From contig NZ_PGCL01000003.1 in assembly GCF_004297185.1 (NCBI RefSeq), forward strand, positions 310,001 through 374,000: a DNA stretch of 64,000 nucleotides. Direction: 5' to 3'. Shown piece after piece: positions 45,301 through 53,030 of the stretch. The position numbers were made by a program, and so were the translations under genes. The number at the start of each line of letters is the position of its first letter. Position 1 is the stretch's first letter. The stretch comes from Methanofollis fontis (GTDB lineage Archaea; Halobacteriota; Methanomicrobia; Methanomicrobiales; Methanofollaceae). The notes beneath the pieces are model-generated. The model was not told where the DNA came from. It did no database searches and saw only the letters and a list, made by a program, of their open reading frames with translations.

Positions 45301-45557
45301 AGGAAGTCGCCGTTGAGCTCCTTAAGACCCTCAAGAGAGAGAGACTTCGAATCGATCACTGGCGTGACAAGGAAGCCACGCGAGACGCAGTCCGACTCAC
45401 CATCCACGATTTCCTCTGGAACGAATCAACCGGTCTGCCGGTGGATCACTACACAGAGGAAGATGTGGATGCAAGAGCGGATGAAGTCTATCGCCATGTA
45501 TACCGCGTGTATCCCATGCTCCCCTCGCCGTTTTATGAAAACTGGACAACGGCATGA
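42306..45557 (+). CDS. hsdR: Type I restriction endonuclease and translocase
   Basis: 1,083 residues. The N-terminal PD-(D/E)xK nuclease has D149 and E163-L-K165 (MELKNV). The SF2 motor follows: Walker A HTQGAGKS (297-304), DEAH box (401-404), and SFIGFTGTPLF. A second RecA-like domain holds MLVCIDKVTCVRMH, AIVCAMWLTGFDVPSLSTLY and QAIARANRVNEGK. The C-terminal helical domain (about 800-1,083) binds the methylase core. The motor pulls DNA through the complex and cuts unmodified DNA. Last gene of the operon. Confidence 0.93.
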   Translation: MTTYTEDTLVQQTTAEYLEQELGWNSVYAYNNEDFGPDSLLGRASDRDVVLTRPLRTKLVELNPGLPEEAYDDAVRQIVSTGAMQSMIATNREKYDLVRDGVQVTFRNDKNERVRERLRVFDFTEPANNHFLCVRELWVRGDLYRRRADIVGFVNGLPLLFMELKNVSKDIRAAYEKNFKDYKDTVPHLFHHNAFVVLANGVDAKIGSVTSRFEHFHEWKRLAEDQPGVVDMETLLKGVCDKTTFMDLLENFIVFDDSAGEPRKILARNHQFLGVNRAIEAVRDRKNRQGKLGVFWHTQGAGKSYSMVLFTRKIHRKLGGNFTFLVLTDRDDLDTQIYKTFAGCGVADNDRDPCRASSGDHLSHLLAEHKSYIFSLIQKFNRDVNPDEGYTQRDDIIVITDEAHRTQSGTLALNMRNALPNASFIGFTGTPLFKDEDEVTRRVFGDYISTYDFQRAVDDKATVPLYYDARGEKLGVAIGDVNERIAKKLEELQTDDIDVAQRLERELRRDYHIITADKRLDQIASDFVQHYSTAWETGKAMLVCIDKVTCVRMHGLISKYWDERIAGLEAETSRTTDEQEEAFLQRQIDWMRETRAVVVVSEEQGEVEKFRKWDLDITPHRRLIKDGIDLPEFMREQPQFHNMQRLALDDAFKEGDHPFRIAIVCAMWLTGFDVPSLSTLYLDKPLKAHTLMQAIARANRVNEGKNNGMIVDYCGILKNLRKALSTYAGRGDGSRSGKDGQIEPAKPEEDLLADLAEAIVLVRSFLTERGASLDDIISKKSFQRNAAILAAKEAANENDESRKRFEVMCRAVFTKFKACINVKGINAHRSDYDAINVVYRSLQKDRDMADITDIIREFHRVVDGAIETRPDGIAEDSEPYDISKIDFDRLWQEFERSPAKRTTVQNLKQVIDQRLYRLLQQNPLRTDFQRHYEDIVVEYNREKDRATIEKTFEALLRFINEMEEEESRAVREGLDEESLAVFDLLKKPDLSSTEIQHIKEVAVELLKTLKRERLRIDHWRDKEATRDAVRLTIHDFLWNESTGLPVDHYTEEDVDARADEVYRHVYRVYPMLPSPFYENWTTA

Positions 45558-45634
45558 TTCGGGTAATGAAGAATCAATGAGGCCTTGAACCCTCGAGCCG
45601 CTCTTCTATGGAGATGAACTGTGATTTTTGTCAC

Positions 45635-45680
45635 GGGCTATCTTACTCATAGCGCGCTCTGCCAACTGGGCAACTGAGAC
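45635..45680 (-). other. tRNA-like fragment (D arm and anticodon arm)
   Basis: On the minus strand the sequence reads a D-arm-like GCCCAGTTGGCAGAGC, then an arm GCTAT/ATAGC with a 7-base loop GAGTAAG. The loop lacks the universal T33 and no matching acceptor stem or T arm follows, so it cannot be a working tRNA. It lies between the end of hsdR and tRNA-Leu and may be a relic of integration at a tRNA gene. Could also be chance. Confidence 0.35.
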
Positions 45681-45790
45681 ACCCGCATTCATCTTAAAGA
45701 GAGGGTAAACCGCATAGCGTCGTTACCCGGGGCACGCGGTAAAGAATAGACCAACTGTATCTGAATTTTGAACCGGCAGAGAATTTGGAT

Positions 45791-45874
45791 GCGAGGGGAG
45801 CGATTCGAACGCTCGAACTCCTATAAGACAGGGTCCTAAGCCCTGCGCCTTTGACCAGGCTCGGCAACCCTCGC
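45791..45874 (-). tRNA. tRNA-Leu (anticodon TAG)
   Basis: On the minus strand the acceptor stem GCGAGGG pairs fully with CCCTCGC. The anticodon stem CAGGG/CCCTG holds the loop CTTAGGA (anticodon TAG), a long variable arm follows as expected for Leu, and the T arm is GAGCG-TTCGAAT-CGCTC. No intron, CCA not encoded. It stands between the defence block and core genes. Confidence 0.95.
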
Positions 45875-45983
45875 TTGAAAATGACGCCCAGATGATATGG
45901 CGCCATGGGTAAAAAAGATTCCCGACCGGGATTCATTCCGGCTCACATAAATACTCCCCGATTTCAGATCATCAGCCATACGC

Positions 45984-46409
45984 ATGCTCGAACTGCTGGA
46001 CACCTATGAGAAGTGGATCTACCGGATCCTGATTGCCCTCCTTGCCGTTGTGATCGCCTTCGCCGTCATCGAACTCGTGCTGCTGGTGATTTACGGCATC
46101 ATCGACGACCGGATGTTCAGGCTGGAAAACCACGAGATACTGGGCGTTTTCGGCGCCTTCCTGCTCATCCTCATCGGTGTCGAACTCCTCGAGACCATCA
46201 GGGCGTATGTGGAGCACCACGAGGTGCGCGTCGAGGTGATCCTGCTCGTTGCCATCATCGCCATCGCCCGCAAGATCATCCTCTTCGATTCGACCGATGT
46301 ATCCGACCTCCCCCTCATCGGTCTGGCCCTGCTGCTCACCTCCCTGGTCGGCGGCTACTATATCATCCTCAAGGCGAAGCGGCTGAAAAACGAAGATTCT
46401 GCCGTATAA
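45984..46409 (+). CDS. PsiE-family membrane protein
   Basis: 141 residues with four membrane helices, starting MLELLDTYEKWIYRILIALL, typical of the phosphate-starvation-inducible PsiE family. The charged loop with RAYVEHHEVRVEVILLV is the most conserved part. Function unknown. A single gene facing a hydrolase gene in opposite orientation. Confidence 0.85.
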   Translation: MLELLDTYEKWIYRILIALLAVVIAFAVIELVLLVIYGIIDDRMFRLENHEILGVFGAFLLILIGVELLETIRAYVEHHEVRVEVILLVAIIAIARKIILFDSTDVSDLPLIGLALLLTSLVGGYYIILKAKRLKNEDSAV

Positions 46410-46585
46410 AGGAGGGGATTTCAGGAGCGGCGGCCGTTCCGAAAAAACCCCTCGAACGCTTTTCGGACCCATTGCACCCCCATGAGCGCCGCCTGATGCC
46501 TGAAGAAAATCGCCCGCTCGACGTGTGGAGGCTATCCGGCGATCCCTTCAGTTCCTGAGAAATGTAAGCGTGCAAAAAAGAGGGG

Positions 46586-47431
46586 TCAGAGGGGGGACTC
46601 GTCCATCCCCAGGAAGGTCAGCACGATCTCCCCGTACTCCACCGGCGCATAATGGGACCCGGCATGGGGGACGCCCTTGAAGCGCACAAGCCACGAACCC
46701 TCGATCTCTCCGGCCATCTGTACGGCCACCGCATCGGGGGTGAGGACGTCGTCGGTCCCGACCAGGAGCATCACGTCATTGGTAATGCCTGAAAGACCGT
46801 CATAGGTGCCCTCCCAGACCAGGTTTGCCTCCGCCTCTTTTCGCTCCCCTGCGGGGGTGGAAGGGTCTTCCGCGCTCTCCACGATCAGACCGTAGAGCAC
46901 CGTCGTCTCGTTCAGCCCCACGCTGTAGGTGGGCGAGGAGAGCACGAGTTTCCTGACCTTTTCCGGATGGTCGATAACCAGTTGCTGCGAGACCGACGAC
47001 CCCATCGAGACGCCGTAGACATGCATGCTCTCATAACCGAGCGCCCCCATCAGCGCCGCCGCATCGTCGGCGAGTTGCGGGATCGTATAGGGGTCGTCAT
47101 TGTCGCCGCTGTAGCCCATGGCGCGGTGATCGTAGGTGTAGACATGGTAGTGCCCGGCAAGGATACCAATAAATGTCTCGTTCCACCCGTCCATCACCCC
47201 GCCGAACCCGGGGACCAGCAGCAGGGGATCGCCCTCCCCGAACTCCCGGTATGCCAGACTGACACCGTTCACCTCTGCATACTGGACCGGCGTATCATTG
47301 ATGGAGACGGGGGTCGGCGTCGCCTCAGGCACCGCTGCCGTTCTGTCTTCGACGGTGCCGGTGCACCCTGCCGTCACACACAGGCAGAGGCAGAGAAACG
47401 CCGTGAACAATGCGAGCATATCGATCTTCAT
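46586..47431 (-). CDS. Alpha/beta hydrolase lipoprotein
   Basis: 281 residues. The signal ends in the lipobox VTAGC. The hydrolase fold has the oxyanion motif LLLVPGFGGVMDGWNE, the nucleophile Ser in VYGVSMGSSVS, Asp in LLVGTDDVLTP and His in VPHAGSHYAP. It is anchored outside the membrane and is the third lipoprotein hydrolase of the window. Likely an esterase; substrate unknown. It starts about 75 bases from the end of the AI-2E-type gene on the same strand. Confidence 0.87.
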   Translation of the reverse strand: MKIDMLALFTAFLCLCLCVTAGCTGTVEDRTAAVPEATPTPVSINDTPVQYAEVNGVSLAYREFGEGDPLLLVPGFGGVMDGWNETFIGILAGHYHVYTYDHRAMGYSGDNDDPYTIPQLADDAAALMGALGYESMHVYGVSMGSSVSQQLVIDHPEKVRKLVLSSPTYSVGLNETTVLYGLIVESAEDPSTPAGERKEAEANLVWEGTYDGLSGITNDVMLLVGTDDVLTPDAVAVQMAGEIEGSWLVRFKGVPHAGSHYAPVEYGEIVLTFLGMDESPL

Positions 47432-47507
47432 CTGAATTCATACTCCTGAATACGTATGGAGATGGTTCTGCCGTATCAGCAAAAAAAGGGTTCTGTTACC
47501 AGTATGG

Positions 47508-48530
47508 TCAGGCATTCGCTGTCTTCTTCACACCCTCCATCTCCTCCACCAGGATATGGTATCCGGCGACCCCGAGTGCGAGGAAGAGGGGACCGAGCAC
47601 GAATCCGACGATACCCATCACCGCAAGACCGCCGAAAAACCCGATCCACATGATCACCGGGTGGATGCTTGCCCGCCGCCCCATCATCAGTGGCCTGAAA
47701 TACAGGTCCGGCAGGGCGCAGACGATCGGGTAGCCAATGAGGGCGACAAGGATCGCACCCCTGATATCGCCAAGGGAGAGGGCATAGGCGCCCAGGAAGA
47801 GCATGATGATCGAGGGGCCCAGGATCGGGATCAGCTGGAAGAGCGCCGCCATCAGCGCGTAGAAGAGGATGTGGTCGTAGCCGAGCACGTAGAAAAACGG
47901 TATAGCCAGGACGAAGGTGATCACCGAGGTCGCCACATGGACGACATAGATCGCATAGAGGGTGTCCACCGAGGTGACGGTCATCCGTTCAACGGCGGAA
48001 CGGAGGCGAACAGGCAGGGAGGCAGTGATCTCGGCTGCAAGTGCGTCCCCCCTGAAGACGAACATATAGAGGGAGAGGAAGAAGACGATCAGGTCGACGA
48101 TGAGCATCGGCACCTGTGTGGCAATCGCAGAGATCCATTCGCCAAGGTCGTCAAACTGGCCGGAAAACCATTCGGCGAGGTCAGGTGATGACACCCCGTT
48201 CGTCACGCCGGGCACCTGCGCAGAATCGATCCATGCCAGGATACCCTGAACGATCCCCGAGAGATACTCGGCATTCTGGGCCAGCACACCGATGGCAAAA
48301 CCGAGGGCACCGAACACCGCGAAAAATACTGCTATGGTGGAGATCAGGGCGGCGCTCGCCTCGCCGATGGAGCGGGAAAGCCAGCGTTGCAGGGGCATAA
48401 TCACAACAGCAATGGAAGCGGCCAGGATCACCACCCAGAGCAGGCCCCAGAAGGCGATGGCCCCGGCGGCGAAGATGCCCAGGACGAGATAGACGGTCAG
48501 GCGGTCAGGGAGGGGTAGATCGGGTGCCAT
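47508..48530 (-). CDS. AI-2E family transporter
   Basis: 340 residues from the ATG at 48530. About eight membrane helices with a central extramembrane region (about 130-200). IPILGPSIIMLFLGAYALSL near the C-terminus and the final block with GFVLGPLFLALGVAGYHILV are characteristic of the AI-2E/PerM family, whose members include Na+/H+ antiporters and exporters. Real substrate unknown. A much longer upstream extension is open but is not protein-like. Divergent from the Eha operon. Confidence 0.87.
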   Translation of the reverse strand: MAPDLPLPDRLTVYLVLGIFAAGAIAFWGLLWVVILAASIAVVIMPLQRWLSRSIGEASAALISTIAVFFAVFGALGFAIGVLAQNAEYLSGIVQGILAWIDSAQVPGVTNGVSSPDLAEWFSGQFDDLGEWISAIATQVPMLIVDLIVFFLSLYMFVFRGDALAAEITASLPVRLRSAVERMTVTSVDTLYAIYVVHVATSVITFVLAIPFFYVLGYDHILFYALMAALFQLIPILGPSIIMLFLGAYALSLGDIRGAILVALIGYPIVCALPDLYFRPLMMGRRASIHPVIMWIGFFGGLAVMGIVGFVLGPLFLALGVAGYHILVEEMEGVKKTANA

Positions 48531-48857
48531 GAGATATACAGAGATGGCGTTTCTCCGCTGATAAAGATAGCCGGACCTTCCGAAACGGTCCCGCCGCAAA
48601 AACCAGATCATTCCTGACCACCCCTTCCGGTGCACCGCACCTGAAAAACAAACAGATGCAGGCACAATGAGGACATTGAGGCATAAAGTCACCATTTTCT
48701 GCCAAATATGACAACATATCAATTTTCTTATATGATGGGGACCAAATACCAACCATATAGAGAAAATGCGGTTTATCTGCCCAGATAATGGCGGATAAAA
48801 ACATTTATGCTATAGATTGGGTTAAAGAGTTTTCATTATACGGACCGGAGACCTCCG
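48531..48857. promoter_or_regulatory. Divergent promoter region of the Eha operon
   Basis: AT-rich and non-coding. A TATA-like TTTATGCTATAG at about 48,803-48,814 could serve the plus-strand operon. Immediately before the first ATG, CGGAG-AC-CTCCG (48846-48857) is a perfect inverted repeat that contains the Shine-Dalgarno GGAG. It may bind a regulator or affect translation initiation. The AT box around 48,728-48,734 could serve the divergent transporter. Confidence 0.45.
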
Positions 48858-49343
48858 ATGCTCACCGATGTTCTGCAGATACCGGTTGCAGCCATTCTCT
48901 GCTGGCTGCTCTTCGTCGCCGTCGATATCTTCTTCAGACTGCCGGAAAGGGGTGGTGTGAAGGGAGCTTCGGCGATTGGACGCGCCATAGAGAAAGGGGG
49001 CGGATCACTCCCCGGCGGGACGATGATGGGCAACATCGTCTCCTCACCCGATGCTTCGGCCGGGACACTCCTCGCTGCCTGCGGCGTGTATGTTGCCGGA
49101 CTGCCAGGCGGGCTTGCAGCAGCGGTGCTCGTATTTATCGGGAACCGAATTTGCCATGATCCAGGATATGCCGGGACGACCGGCGCTGTTCTATCGAGCG
49201 TCATGGTCAGCGGTTTTGTGCTGCTCGGCTTCTCTGCTGAAAATTTCATCGCCGGGATGGTGATCGCCATTCTGACGATCCAGGGGCTTTCCCACCCGCA
49301 TGCAAGCAGAATCCTCGGGCGCATCTGGGGGTGGCGGAGTTGA
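48858..49343 (+). CDS. ehaB: Eha hydrogenase membrane subunit, EhaB-like
   Basis: 161 residues with four to five membrane helices and a glycine-rich loop GASAIGRAIEKGGGSLPGG. This loop and the position before EhaC fit EhaB, an integral membrane subunit of the energy-converting hydrogenase Eha. The complex uses ion motive force to drive ferredoxin reduction with H2. EhaA is not seen upstream, so the operon may start at EhaB or EhaA may be divergent in sequence. Confidence 0.7.
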   Translation: MLTDVLQIPVAAILCWLLFVAVDIFFRLPERGGVKGASAIGRAIEKGGGSLPGGTMMGNIVSSPDASAGTLLAACGVYVAGLPGGLAAAVLVFIGNRICHDPGYAGTTGAVLSSVMVSGFVLLGFSAENFIAGMVIAILTIQGLSHPHASRILGRIWGWRS

Positions 49344-49582
49344 TCGCCCTCTATGTCTGCGGTGCAATCGCACTCCTTGCCGCCGTGCGCACGATCATCG
49401 AGCCCGACACCTACCGGAAACTCCCGTACCTGAATGTGATGAACTTCGCGATCGCCGGACTGATCGTGCTGATCCTGAGCCATCCACTCTCCATTCTGGC
49501 TGCAGCGGCATATTTTGTCGGTTCGACCCTTGAGGCCAATGCGATCGCATCGGCGCGTGCGGAGGTGATGCAACATGATTGA
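49331..49582 (+). CDS. ehaC: Eha hydrogenase subunit EhaC (DUF2109)
   Basis: 83 residues with two to three membrane helices. RTIIEPDTYRKLPYLNVMNF is typical of the DUF2109 subunit. It begins at a GTG 12 bases inside the upstream gene; a TTG at 49340 is an alternative. The end overlaps ehaD by eight bases. Confidence 0.78.
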   Translation: MAELIALYVCGAIALLAAVRTIIEPDTYRKLPYLNVMNFAIAGLIVLILSHPLSILAAAAYFVGSTLEANAIASARAEVMQHD

Positions 49583-49811
49583 GTACCTACAGGTCGCGCT
49601 TGCCTTGATTACACTTATTGGAGCCCTTGGGACCGCTTTTTCACGTGATCCCTTCAGCAAACTGATCGCCCTCGGGGTGATGATCGGCGGCATCGTCCCC
49701 TTTATCGTGGGGCGGGGCTATCTCGACGTGGCCGTGGCCGTGGCCCTGATCGCACCGGTAACAACGATTTTTGTGCTCGCCATCACCGGGAGGTACGACA
49801 ATGCAGACTGA
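49575..49811 (+). CDS. ehaD: Eha hydrogenase subunit EhaD (DUF2108)
   Basis: 78 residues, two membrane helices with GTAFSRDPFSKLIALGVMIG between them, matching DUF2108, a small antiporter-related membrane subunit of Eha. It overlaps both neighbours, consistent with coupled translation of the membrane arm. Confidence 0.78.
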   Translation: MIEYLQVALALITLIGALGTAFSRDPFSKLIALGVMIGGIVPFIVGRGYLDVAVAVALIAPVTTIFVLAITGRYDNAD

Positions 49812-50037
49812 ACTCGCTCTCGGGCTCGCGGTGCTGATCATTGGGGCCGTCGCCGCCGCATTCCCGCGGCCGAAAAACTACCTCACCCGGATCATCAACC
49901 TCGAAATCCCGGCATGGGGACTGCTCCTGGTGATGCTCGCCTACGACGAAACACTGGCATTGCTCACCTTTATCGCCGTTACCGCGATATCGACCTTTGT
50001 CATGATCAGAGTGGTCGAACGGAGGAAAGCGGCATGA
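49801..50037 (+). CDS. ehaE: Eha hydrogenase subunit EhaE (DUF2107)
   Basis: 78 residues from the ATG at 49801. Two to three membrane helices with FPRPKNYLTRIINLEIPAWG, the signature segment of DUF2107. Starts inside the end of ehaD and its stop overlaps the start of ehaF by four bases. Confidence 0.78.
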   Translation: MQTELALGLAVLIIGAVAAAFPRPKNYLTRIINLEIPAWGLLLVMLAYDETLALLTFIAVTAISTFVMIRVVERRKAA

Positions 50038-50486
50038 TCATCAGCAGAATTTCAAAGATCCTTGCGGACTTCGATAACCTCTCGTTCCTGTATGCTACGC
50101 TCATCCTGGTCGGCATCGTCATCGGGCTCTTCACCCTCCCCGGTATCACCTACCACGGGGACGACCTCTACCCCAAGGCGATCGACCGCACGAGCAGCCT
50201 CGACCCCTATGACCGCGGGGGCGAACCCTTCGGGAACACAAGCGTTGCGGCGCAGTACCCCGAAAACTCACCGTACCTGGGCTATGTGACCGCCTACCTC
50301 ACGCCCTTCTCAGAGTTCCTTGCCGACACCACCCCACATCTCGGCACCACGATCGTCTCCCATCCTGGCGGCATCATCGACGAGATCCTGTACAACACAC
50401 GGGGGCTCGACACCGTCGTTGAAACCAGCATCCTCTTCACGGCATTTTCAATTGCCTCGTTCCTCTTCAGGAGGCGGGAGGGATGA
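50034..50486 (+). CDS. ehaF: Eha hydrogenase subunit EhaF (DUF2106)
   Basis: 150 residues: an N-terminal membrane helix, a large outward-facing segment (about 35-120) with TYHGDDLYPKAIDRTSSLDP, and a C-terminal helix ending in RRRE. This layout and the order after EhaE fit DUF2106. The soluble loop may cap the membrane arm. Overlaps the next gene by four bases. Confidence 0.78.
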   Translation: MIISRISKILADFDNLSFLYATLILVGIVIGLFTLPGITYHGDDLYPKAIDRTSSLDPYDRGGEPFGNTSVAAQYPENSPYLGYVTAYLTPFSEFLADTTPHLGTTIVSHPGGIIDEILYNTRGLDTVVETSILFTAFSIASFLFRRREG

Positions 50487-51079
50487 CGTCGTACTGGATC
50501 GTCCTCACGATCGTCCTGATCGCCACGGCAATCGCCTTTTCCGCCCTGCTCCGTGAGAATGACGATCTCCACCGGCTCCTGCTCACCGATCTCGCCGAGA
50601 TCGTCGGACTCACCATCATCGCCCTTGTAGCGACCGATCTCGCCGAGGCGCTGATCCTTCCGGGTCTTGTCGTCGGGATCTCTGAACTGATGGCCCTCTC
50701 AGAAGTGTATCTCGTCAAAGAAGGGCTGAAACAGGCACCAGAACGGCTGATGCACCTCGAGATCATGGACAGCGCTCCGGCAATCCTCGCGGCCGTGCTC
50801 GTTGTCTATGGGATCATCCTCTCTGGCTTCTCGGGCGGTGCGGTCGCAGGTACCGGCCTCCTCTTCTGGTTCTTCTGCAAGGGGCACGACGAGGCCTTCG
50901 CCTTGATTGAGACGGCAAGCGGTTACGCCTGGGTGCTCTGGATCGCGGCCTTCTTCATCTTCATGATCGCACCCTCATACTGGCTCTTTGCAGTGATGGT
51001 GGCAGGCGGTGCCATCCTCCTGAAGGTGATGGCCAAGATGGCCCTCGTGGGCACCATGCGGGGTGGAAAGCATGTTTGA
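50483..51079 (+). CDS. ehaG: Eha hydrogenase subunit EhaG (DUF2105)
   Basis: 198 residues with five to six membrane helices. LLTDLAEIVGLTIIALVATD and GISELMALSEVYLVKEGL carry acidic residues inside helices that could take part in ion transfer. Matches the DUF2105 membrane subunit by order and pattern. Its last codons overlap the start of ehaH. Confidence 0.78.
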   Translation: MTSYWIVLTIVLIATAIAFSALLRENDDLHRLLLTDLAEIVGLTIIALVATDLAEALILPGLVVGISELMALSEVYLVKEGLKQAPERLMHLEIMDSAPAILAAVLVVYGIILSGFSGGAVAGTGLLFWFFCKGHDEAFALIETASGYAWVLWIAAFFIFMIAPSYWLFAVMVAGGAILLKVMAKMALVGTMRGGKHV

Positions 51080-51728
51080 TCTTCCCGTCGAAGGGGTAGA
51101 ACTCCTGGCTATTGAGTTCGGCGACATTGTCAACTATTTCAGCATCTATACGGCGATGCTCTTCACCTTCGCCCTGCTTTTCACGCTACTGGCGATCATC
51201 AGTCTCCCGGAAAAACCGCTGGATATCGTCTTTGGAGGCGACGCCTATTATGCCAAGGAGATCCCGAAGGACCAGGTCAGGTTTCAGCGTTTCATGGCGA
51301 TCGCCTGCGGTCTTGCCACCCTCGGGGCGATGGTAAGCGGCGACATATTCAACTTCACTCTATTCAGCTCGATGATCGGGATCACAAACATCGGGATTGT
51401 CGCCGCAGTGCAGAACCGGCATGTCCTTGAAGCCGCCTACCAGTACGGGATTGTGGCGATGGTCGCTACCATCCCCCTCTTCGGCGGTGCGGCGATCGTG
51501 CTGGCGTCGACCGGCACCCTCTCCATCTGGGCGCTCGCCGGCGCAGCGGCCGTCCCCCTCATCGCAAAGATCTTTCTGGTGCTCGGGGTGATGGGCGAGG
51601 GGATGGCGCCGTTCTACATCGCAAAGGCGGAGATCACCCGTGCGCCCGGCGCACCCTATGTCCTCATGATCCATGTGAGTTCCCTGCTCCTGTTCCTGCG
51701 AATCGTGGAGATCGTACTGACGATATGA
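51072..51728 (+). CDS. ehaH: Eha hydrogenase subunit EhaH, antiporter-like
   Basis: 218 residues from the ATG at 51072; a GTG three codons earlier is possible. Six membrane helices resembling a shortened Mrp/complex I antiporter subunit, with GEGMAPFYIAKAEITRAPGA near the C-terminus as the charged loop-helix. It probably forms part of the ion path that powers ferredoxin reduction. Confidence 0.78.
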   Translation: MFDLPVEGVELLAIEFGDIVNYFSIYTAMLFTFALLFTLLAIISLPEKPLDIVFGGDAYYAKEIPKDQVRFQRFMAIACGLATLGAMVSGDIFNFTLFSSMIGITNIGIVAAVQNRHVLEAAYQYGIVAMVATIPLFGGAAIVLASTGTLSIWALAGAAAVPLIAKIFLVLGVMGEGMAPFYIAKAEITRAPGAPYVLMIHVSSLLLFLRIVEIVLTI

Positions 51729-51937
51729 TGCCTATGAAAAAACAAAATGTCCTGATGATGGCAGGTTGCTCCGGTGCGGCCAGTGTTGTAGCATCTGTTG
51801 CGGGGAGCCTTGGCTTTATCCCGTTGTGGGCCTCGGAAGTGCTGATTATCGTCATTTTCCCTATATTTCTTGTTTTACTTGGGCTCTGGTGGAATGCATC
51901 GAAAAAAGAGGGGGATACCCCGTTCATAGGGTTCTGA
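51725..51937 (+). CDS. ehaI: Small Eha membrane subunit, EhaI-like
   Basis: 70 residues with two membrane helices (MMAGCSGAASVVASVAGSLG and VLIIVIFPIFLVLLGLWW). The position between EhaH and EhaJ fits EhaI (DUF2104-type). Start ATG overlaps the preceding stop; an ATG three codons downstream is equally good. Confidence 0.68.
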   Translation: MMPMKKQNVLMMAGCSGAASVVASVAGSLGFIPLWASEVLIIVIFPIFLVLLGLWWNASKKEGDTPFIGF

Positions 51938-51942
51938 TCTAT

Positions 51943-52785
51943 ATGATAGAATACCTGATCTTTGCTATCTTTGCCGGCCTCCTCCTTCACGGCATCCACC
52001 GGAAAGCGATCGCACGGATTCAGGGACGGCCCGGACCACCGATCTGGCAGGAGATCCTTCATGTCCTGAAATTCTCCTTCAAACAGACCTGGATCCCGAA
52101 GACCGCAAGCCAGGTTCTCTTCGTCGCCGTAGTGCCAATCGCCATCGGCATATGGAGCACCGCCTTCTTCGTGCTCCTCTCAGGGGAGAGCCTGCTCCTC
52201 CTTTTCGGAGTCTACATGATCCACAAGATCGTCGAGCACGGTCTCGGTCTCTCGTCGGGTTCGCCCTACGGCAAGTTCGGCGCCATCAGGTCGGTGATGT
52301 CGGCGGCCTCCGAGATACCGCTCTTCGCCACGATCGCTGCGGTCTATCTGGTCACCGATTCCCTGATGATCTCCGATATCCTCGCCTGGCAGGAGGTGCA
52401 CGGCCCCCTCCTGCTGGCGATATGGCCGGCGGCCGCCGCCCTTTACATCGTCGTCCTGGCAAAGATGCATTACAGCCCCTTTGCCGTCATCGAGAGCAAG
52501 GAAATCGTAAGCGGGAACGTCACCGAGCACTTCGGCGTCTGGCGTGCAGGACTTGAGGCGGCCTTCGCCCTCAAGACCTTCGTGCTCATCTACGCCTTCA
52601 TCCTGATCTTCATCGGACCGTTGCCCCTGTTGGCGCTGGCCGTGGCCATGCTCCTTGTGCTGCTGTCCCTCTCGTTTATCTGTGCCATCACGCCGATGCT
52701 CTCGCCCTTTGATACTGTCACCATCCAGATCGGGGTGGCGGGCGTGATTGTGGTCTATGTCCTCGCCATGGGGGTGTTATTATGA
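51943..52785 (+). CDS. ehaJ: Eha hydrogenase subunit EhaJ (NuoH-like)
   Basis: 280 residues with about eight membrane helices. RKAIARIQGRPGPPIWQEIL after the first helix is the conserved cytosolic loop of the NuoH/HycD family, and ASEIPLFATIAAVYLV follows. This subunit connects the hydrogenase module to the ion-pumping arm. The ATG at 51943 lies six bases after the previous stop. Confidence 0.87.
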   Translation: MIEYLIFAIFAGLLLHGIHRKAIARIQGRPGPPIWQEILHVLKFSFKQTWIPKTASQVLFVAVVPIAIGIWSTAFFVLLSGESLLLLFGVYMIHKIVEHGLGLSSGSPYGKFGAIRSVMSAASEIPLFATIAAVYLVTDSLMISDILAWQEVHGPLLLAIWPAAAALYIVVLAKMHYSPFAVIESKEIVSGNVTEHFGVWRAGLEAAFALKTFVLIYAFILIFIGPLPLLALAVAMLLVLLSLSFICAITPMLSPFDTVTIQIGVAGVIVVYVLAMGVLL

Positions 52786-53030
52786 GTGTAATCCAGAATG
52801 CAATTGCCGGTGGAGCCGCAGTCTACGCCCTCATCCTGCTCATCCAGGCGTTAGAGCAGCCGTCTGTATCTGTCGGGGCGCTTGCGGCGGCACTGCTGCT
52901 GGCGGTTGCCGGAAGTCTGCTCTGGACGGGCAACGGGCACCGCCTCAAAACCATGGAGATGACACTGCTCTGGGGTTGTGTCGGGCTATTCGGGATCTAC
53001 GGACTGCTTTCCCTGGGAGGGATAGTATGA
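52782..53030 (+). CDS. Small Eha membrane subunit, EhaK/EhaL-like
   Basis: 82 residues, three short membrane helices separated by a GNGHRLKTMEM loop. It sits between EhaJ and EhaM and overlaps both by four bases. Size and place fit one of the minor subunits EhaK or EhaL; I cannot tell which. Confidence 0.62.
   Translation: MSVIQNAIAGGAAVYALILLIQALEQPSVSVGALAAALLLAVAGSLLWTGNGHRLKTMEMTLLWGCVGLFGIYGLLSLGGIV

Noticed and set aside
45635-45680. Calling the tRNA-like fragment a working tRNA-Tyr or intron-containing tRNA
   Set aside because: The loop lacks T33, and no acceptor stem or matching T arm can be found within a reasonable intron distance.
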